Source of the DNA: Paraspadella gotoi
Lineage: Eukaryota; Chaetognatha
Assembly (NCBI GenBank): GCA_051294375.1
Contig: CM119267.1
Location: forward strand, 3,460,192 to 3,524,191
Direction of reading: 5' to 3'
Length of the DNA stretch: 64,000 nucleotides
Both the position numbers and the translations under genes were made by a program. The notes under the pieces are model-generated. The model was given only the letters and a program-made list of their open reading frames with translations. It was not told where the DNA came from and ran no database searches. Positions 59,701-64,000 of the stretch are shown here, piece by piece (positions within the stretch are counted from its first letter, which is position 1; each line of letters begins with the position of its first letter).

Positions 59701-62001
59701 TTGCCGGTAAAGAAGAGAGCGAAAATACGACGCCGAAGACGATCGAGGCGGCGACGCCCTGCCTCGAAACGGCGTCGCAGGACGTTATTGTTTCGGCATC
59801 TCCAGAAATGGTTTCTGCTGGTGCGGAAGCTCCGGAAGCAAATGACGGGCTTTTGGTCTCTTCGGAACTGAAGGGCACGCTAGAGCCCGGCCAGGATGAA
59901 GAGGAAAAGACCAAGGATTCGGACAACTCCCCCGAGAGACTCATTCCTTTCATCCAGGCCGACTCGGCTGCCATCTCTGAAGGTCAAACGAGACCGGAAA
60001 CTATTCCCATGGAAACGTTGAGGGTTGATCGAATCGAATCGATCTCGGCGCCGACTACATCGCTGGGTGACGTGAAAGAAAAATCCCCGGTGTCGAGCTT
60101 TTCTAGTCTCCAAATCGATGAACTGCCTTCACACACTGACCTCGTTGAAGGATCCAACGGAACGCACTCAGGTGGCTGGATATTGAATATTTTTAATTTT
60201 TGGGCGAAATAATTTTTTGTTAAAATTATTATTTTTGGTTCATTTTTGAGAAAAAAAATCAAAGAAAATATTTGGCTGTCGTATTTAACCATTTCATATT
60301 CAACCCAGTAGGAGACAGTCGTAACGGTAACCTTCCACTTGTTACTACATGCGACGTGGGTACTATTACCGACTCGGTAAGTAAAATTCCGTCAATCTAA
60401 TGCAACAACCCGTTCGCTTCGTTATAAACATATCGGTTCCTTCCTTTATCCCCAGACAAATAGTCCTTTCCCCTTCAATACGACCCATTACGACGAGCAG
60501 TTCCGTCTGCAGATTGGCTTCACTTCGTCCAAAAAAGGTTCCAACTTGGTTCCAAATTGGCACCCCTCAGAGGCAAAGGACCTCTTCGACTCGGATGCCA
60601 CTGAGGAGGTGGTCAATCCTTACTTCCCCAACAAACAGAAGATAAGAAAGAAAGTCAGATCGCGCTCTCCCGAATCCTCTGATCGCAATTCCGAATCATC
60701 CGCCGACTTCGAGACAGTCTCCAATCACATTAATGGATATAATCCTTCCCCTTCCGCACTTAACTGTGCCGTAAGTTGCATGGGTTGTAAGATAATTTTT
60801 AGGGGGGGGGGTTGATGATCTTTGATCGTTATATAAACTATTGGTGTAACCCTTTCGTTTGTTTTTGTTTTTAGTATTGCTCAATTTCAAAGCCAGTCGC
60901 GTCCTTTGGTCCTGGATCGTCTTGTTCACACGATTTGGACATAGACGGAATTCCTTCTCACTATGATCAAATTCAGGTCCATTCAGAATTTTTGAGCTTT
61001 GGCCGTTAAATTGTAAAGCTAAGAAGCGTCCGCATGAATACTTTTTTCTATTTGTTTTTAGGCTCAACTTTCCTCTATCGACGCCTCCCATCAAACGGAA
61101 ATCGCTTCTTTGAGATCCCGATTGTCACAAATAACGGCGATGTTTTATCAAGCAAAAAACGCCGCGATTGCCGCTGCCCAATCTGCTTGCAACGGCATTG
61201 GCCCGCGTAACCTGCCCTTGAACGAGGATTCGAGATGCGGAGAGTTGGTCCGTTTACAAAACTCCGCAATGATTTCAATATATTTAATTAATTGTCTTAT
61301 TTTCTAGTTTGGTCACGAAATCAATGGCGATGAACCTTCGTCGGTAAATGGAAGAGCGTCCAATGCACCTTCTGACGTGAGCTGGGAACACGTGGACGAT
61401 GATGACGCGGGAATGACGCTATGGGTTCCTGACCACACGGTTACTCATTGCGCGGGGTGTCAAACCCAGTTCTGGATCGCCAGAAGGAAACATCACTGCA
61501 GGTTTGAGAAGTCGCCCTTTTTTCGGCCATTGGCCAAAATCAAACTTAATGTTTTCGTTATCCAGATCGTGCGGGAAGGTATTTTGTCACGACTGCTCGG
61601 GACAAGTGGCACCCATCCCTTCACAAAATTTGACTAATCCTGAGCGCGTATGCCTTCCATGCTACGTCAGATTAACAGGTTAGATTTATAATCCCTATGA
61701 AGTGGCCCTTTATAACTGTTATCCATCTTTTCTCTATTAAACTTTTTTGGATGAATTGTATTTTCTTTAAACCGGAATTCTCTTATTCATAGGAAATTCC
61801 AGTCCTAGCAAGGATTCAATGACTGACAGCTGCAGCACCATCCACGACTTATCCAATTCGGTCTCTTCGAGGCTCGCTGTCGGCAATGGCTGTTTGCCTC
61901 CTAATTCTGTTCCTGCTAACTGTAGTACTGCTAATCTAGATCCCGATTTGTCAAGAGGTTTAATAGAGACGGCTAAAAAACAAATAGTTTCTCAAAATTA
62001 A
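56764..62001 (+). CDS. MTMR3: Myotubularin-related phosphatase MTMR3/4 with FYVE domain
   Basis: MTMR3 and MTMR4 remove the 3-phosphate from PI3P and PI(3,5)P2 on endosomes and autophagic membranes. Seventeen exons join in phase to 1291 residues (human ~1195): 56764-56865, 56938-57137, 57216-57355, 57438-57573, 57639-58165, 58322-58494, 58560-58697, 58758-58961, 59034-59186, 59253-60171, 60312-60376, 60456-60770, 60875-60976, 61062-61247, 61308-61501, 61566-61678 and 61793-62001. The PH-GRAM domain occupies exons 2-4. The catalytic CX5R loop is HCSDGWDRT (Cys446, Arg452) and is intact, so the enzyme should be active. A long Ser/Pro/acidic linker is mostly in exon 10. The FYVE finger starts WVPDHTVTHCAGC and has the PI3P-binding RRKHHCR (residues ~1159-1225). 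Having FYVE near the C-terminus separates it from MTM1/MTMR2. Confidence 0.95.
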
Positions 62002-62061
62002 GTCATTCAGTAACAAATATAAATTGCAAACTTCGTGGGCTAGGAATTAATAAGAATCAAT

Positions 62062-62124
62062 AAATTGATAGTAAATTTTTTTTTTTTTTTTTTTGAAAAA
62101 AAAAAAAAAAATTGATAGTAAATT
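62062..62124. repeat. Poly-T/poly-A palindrome flanked by direct repeats
   Basis: The phrase AAATTGATAGTAAATT occurs on both sides (62062-62077 and about 62109-62124) of a run of about 19 T, one G and about 15 A. This looks like a duplicated target site around a homopolymer insert, or a mis-joined assembly end. Confidence 0.6.
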
Positions 62125-62590
62125 AATAATGGTTATGAATTTTTTATCTGAGTAGACATAAGAGTGTCTTGATTTCAACCAATTGTATAAATGTATCATT
62201 GATTGATTCAGACTTTTAAATTTATATTTTTATGGTTATCGGATAATAAAAAGAAATTTGATTTTAATAATTGTTCTAAATTTTTACAAAAGTTGTGTCA
62301 GAATAGTACTTTGTATAATTACAAAGCTGACTAATTGCGTGAAGAAATGGTTTCTATGAAAGTAGCTCCACAGTCCTTTAGAAACAAAGAATTTTGCCAG
62401 CTTAAGCAAGTACTACAGTAACATATGTAACCCAAACGTCGTTTTTACGTTATAGGGTCGCTTTGTCGTATTTGATACAATTGTGAAAAAAGTGATGACC
62501 ATTTTGCACGCTAAAAAGACCTAAAAAATATTACGTACCTCGGTACTATTTGGTGACAAAATAAATATTAAATATTTAGCAAATTTGTAA

Positions 62591-62752
62591 GATGCGGCAG
62601 TTATTATTTCTGAGATTTCTAAAGAGGATATAGGAAACCTGGAAAAACTTTCTTGGGATCGACTACAGATTGAAGGATTCGATCTGCCTGGGATGCAGAA
62701 TGCAGATTTTATCTCAGTTCATCCTACAAATCGACCGGTGACCGACTTTTAA
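62591..62752 (+). other. Coding-like open stretch without a start (possible orphan or degenerate exon)
   Basis: Fifty-three codons are open between an in-frame TAA at 62588-62590 and a TAA at 62750-62752, with composition like a real exon (EISKEDIGNLEKLSWDRLQI, then FDLPGMQNADF). It is preceded by GTAAG rather than a good acceptor. No family is recognised. It may be a gene remnant. Confidence 0.25.
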
Positions 62753-63201
62753 TTTTATAAGCTTTTCTTTTTAAAAGGAATTTTTCTTGGTCGCAAACCT
62801 TACAGAACCGGGAATTACAGTACACACGGACGTTATTTAAAAATGATTCGAGGAACTCATTAAGTTACTTCGCCGAAGTCTTATTTGTAAATTTGTTGGG
62901 CAACTTTTTTTGGTCACTTTTGACTCTATTTACGTATTGTCGCTATTCTTTTGCATTTCCAGAAAAAATATACGAAGTAAACATTCCCTGAAGCATAACT
63001 TTTGTCAGTATCTCGGAAATGTACATCGACCATGGCGCCCGTCCATGGGCTTGCCCCAGAGGATTAAACTGTCTTTCCTTCATTTTTTAATAAAAGCAGT
63101 GAAGAAAGTTCAATATTTTCAAATCACACAATTTGAATAACACATTAAGGGAGAAACTAGTAAAGTTTGAACCAATCACTTCCCTCTTTTACCCCGACGA
63201 A

Positions 63202-64000
63202 ATGGCCAAAGATATTTCGCTTCTTGTCGACGGCCTCTCTCCTCCCTTTCCCGATCCGGTGGCCATCACTGGTTTGGAGTTCGACCACGCCACCTTCCGT
63301 CCCATCACCAAACGCACCGTCGCCTACATCGTCGTGGGACTCGCCTTCGATGAAGACGATCGAGTCCTCATGATGCAGGAGGCCAAATCATCTTGTCGCG
63401 GATCCTGGTATCTCCCCGCCGGCCGGCTCGAGCTCGGCGAGACCCTCATCGAGGGAGTCCAGCGCGAGGTGCTTGAGGAGACGGGGCTGAGCTACGAGCC
63501 GGAGACGATCCTCTGCGTGGAGATGCAGGGTGCCGTTTGGCAGCGCGTCACATTTATCGGACGAGCGCCGACTGGGCGCCTCAAACCCACGGCTGACAAG
63601 GAGAGTCTTGACGCCCGATGGATGAAGTGGCCCGATCTCAAATCTAAACCCATTCGGTGCCAGGATATTTTCTCCCTCATCGAGTTGGGAATCGAGTACC
63701 GACGAAAAAAGGAGGTCAAGTTCGCGCCCGTCTTCCCGCTGCTCACTCCCGTCGCCAACCTCTTCCTTCGCCTCGTCGTTTATCGCGAGGAACCGCGGGA
63801 GGGCGCTCTCGATCCGGACGTCCTGATCATCGCCGACGACAACGACCGCCTACCCGCGCTCGGGATGGACGCCTTCACCCCGCGGATGCAGCGTTTCGTC
63901 ACCAAAGCCGTCAAACACCTGACCAACGACGGACTCAAGGAATTGAGTTGTCGCGGGCTCCTGGCGATCGAGCACTGCGGCAAGACGATCCGGGACGCGA
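63202..64000 (+). CDS. NUDT18: Nudix hydrolase NUDT18 (5' part, runs off the window)
   Basis: NUDT18 (MTH3) hydrolyses oxidised guanine nucleoside diphosphates such as 8-oxo-GDP. The frame is open from the ATG at 63202 to the window end (266 residues seen; human about 323). The Nudix box is GRLELGETLIEGVQREVLEE followed by TGL, fitting GX5EX7REUXEEXGU. The preceding EAKSSCRGSWYLPAG is the family's characteristic lead-in. RTVAYIVVGLAFDEDDRVLM precedes it, and the C-terminal part matches the NUDT18-specific extension with CQDIFSLIELGIEYR. No intron is visible in the portion seen. Confidence 0.9.
   Translation, partial: MAKDISLLVDGLSPPFPDPVAITGLEFDHATFRPITKRTVAYIVVGLAFDEDDRVLMMQEAKSSCRGSWYLPAGRLELGETLIEGVQREVLEETGLSYEPETILCVEMQGAVWQRVTFIGRAPTGRLKPTADKESLDARWMKWPDLKSKPIRCQDIFSLIELGIEYRRKKEVKFAPVFPLLTPVANLFLRLVVYREEPREGALDPDVLIIADDNDRLPALGMDAFTPRMQRFVTKAVKHLTNDGLKELSCRGLLAIEHCGKTIRDA

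Larger units (their letters stand above)
62002..63201. other. MTMR-NUDT18 intergenic region (1.2 kb)
   Basis: AT-rich sequence. It holds a poly-T/poly-A block between direct repeats (62062-62124) and a short coding-like open stretch (62591-62752), both listed separately. The remainder shows no gene. Confidence 0.6.

Overview
The window is eukaryotic nuclear DNA from an animal with a compact genome. Coding exons are GC-rich and are broken by short AT-rich introns, nearly all GT-AG. The gene set includes families typical of animals: a PIWI with an arginine-glycine N-terminus, a RAB40 GTPase with SOCS-type C-terminal region, the U7 snRNP protein LSM10, cathepsin C, HP1, RANBP2/Nup358 and a FYVE-bearing myotubularin. 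Gene density is high and most introns are small, so my guess is a non-bilaterian such as a sponge. The sequence alone does not fix the species.

I rebuilt 24 genes, 22 of them complete. All 24 lie on the + strand. In order: an unidentified gene tail (to 235), XPNPEP3 (506-3293), a RANBP2/Nup358 gene (3500-13748), RRS1 (14791-16241), PAAF1 (16433-17704), DIMT1 (17844-18834), RPS14 (18954-19507), RagC/D (19838-22656), HP1 (23099-25107), LSM10 (25403-25998), SMIM8 (26126-26585), LSM1 (26618-27961), DCAF1 (28256-34356), PIWI (34808-39591), cathepsin C (39809-42063), RAB40 (42291-43889), an SLC2A sugar transporter (44784-47231), RAP1/TERF2IP (48624-49787), PRCP (49875-53318) with XRCC2 (50327-51268) nested in its first intron, SVIP (53745-54074), a TMEM64/VTT protein (54512-55849), an MTMR3/4 phosphatase (56764-62001) and the start of NUDT18 (63202 to the end). 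Exon phases close exactly in every spliced model, and the predicted lengths are close to those I remember for the human proteins.

The genes are mostly housekeeping and do not form one pathway. Some share a theme: ribosome biogenesis and translation (RRS1, DIMT1, RPS14), RNA metabolism (LSM10, LSM1, PIWI), nuclear and chromatin organisation (RANBP2, HP1, RAP1, XRCC2), proteolysis and ubiquitin (PAAF1, DCAF1, SVIP, RAB40, cathepsin C, PRCP) and endolysosomal or nutrient signalling (RagC/D, MTMR3/4, SLC2A).

The most unusual features are these. All genes point the same way with very small gaps, down to 32 bp between SMIM8 and LSM1. The LSM1 intron carries a 14-copy minisatellite that multiplies an exon end together with its 5' splice site. 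The RANBP2 gene has a domain order unlike the vertebrate protein, no cyclophilin, and a single SUMO-ligase-like internal repeat. Two introns appear to be GC-AG. A dispersed ~150 bp repeat family sits in four introns, and two copies abut splice acceptors. A TATA/CCAAT promoter-like block lies inside a RagC/D intron. A ~183 bp TA-flanked inverted-repeat element lies downstream of the transporter gene. There is one short assembly gap of ten N at 55463-55472.
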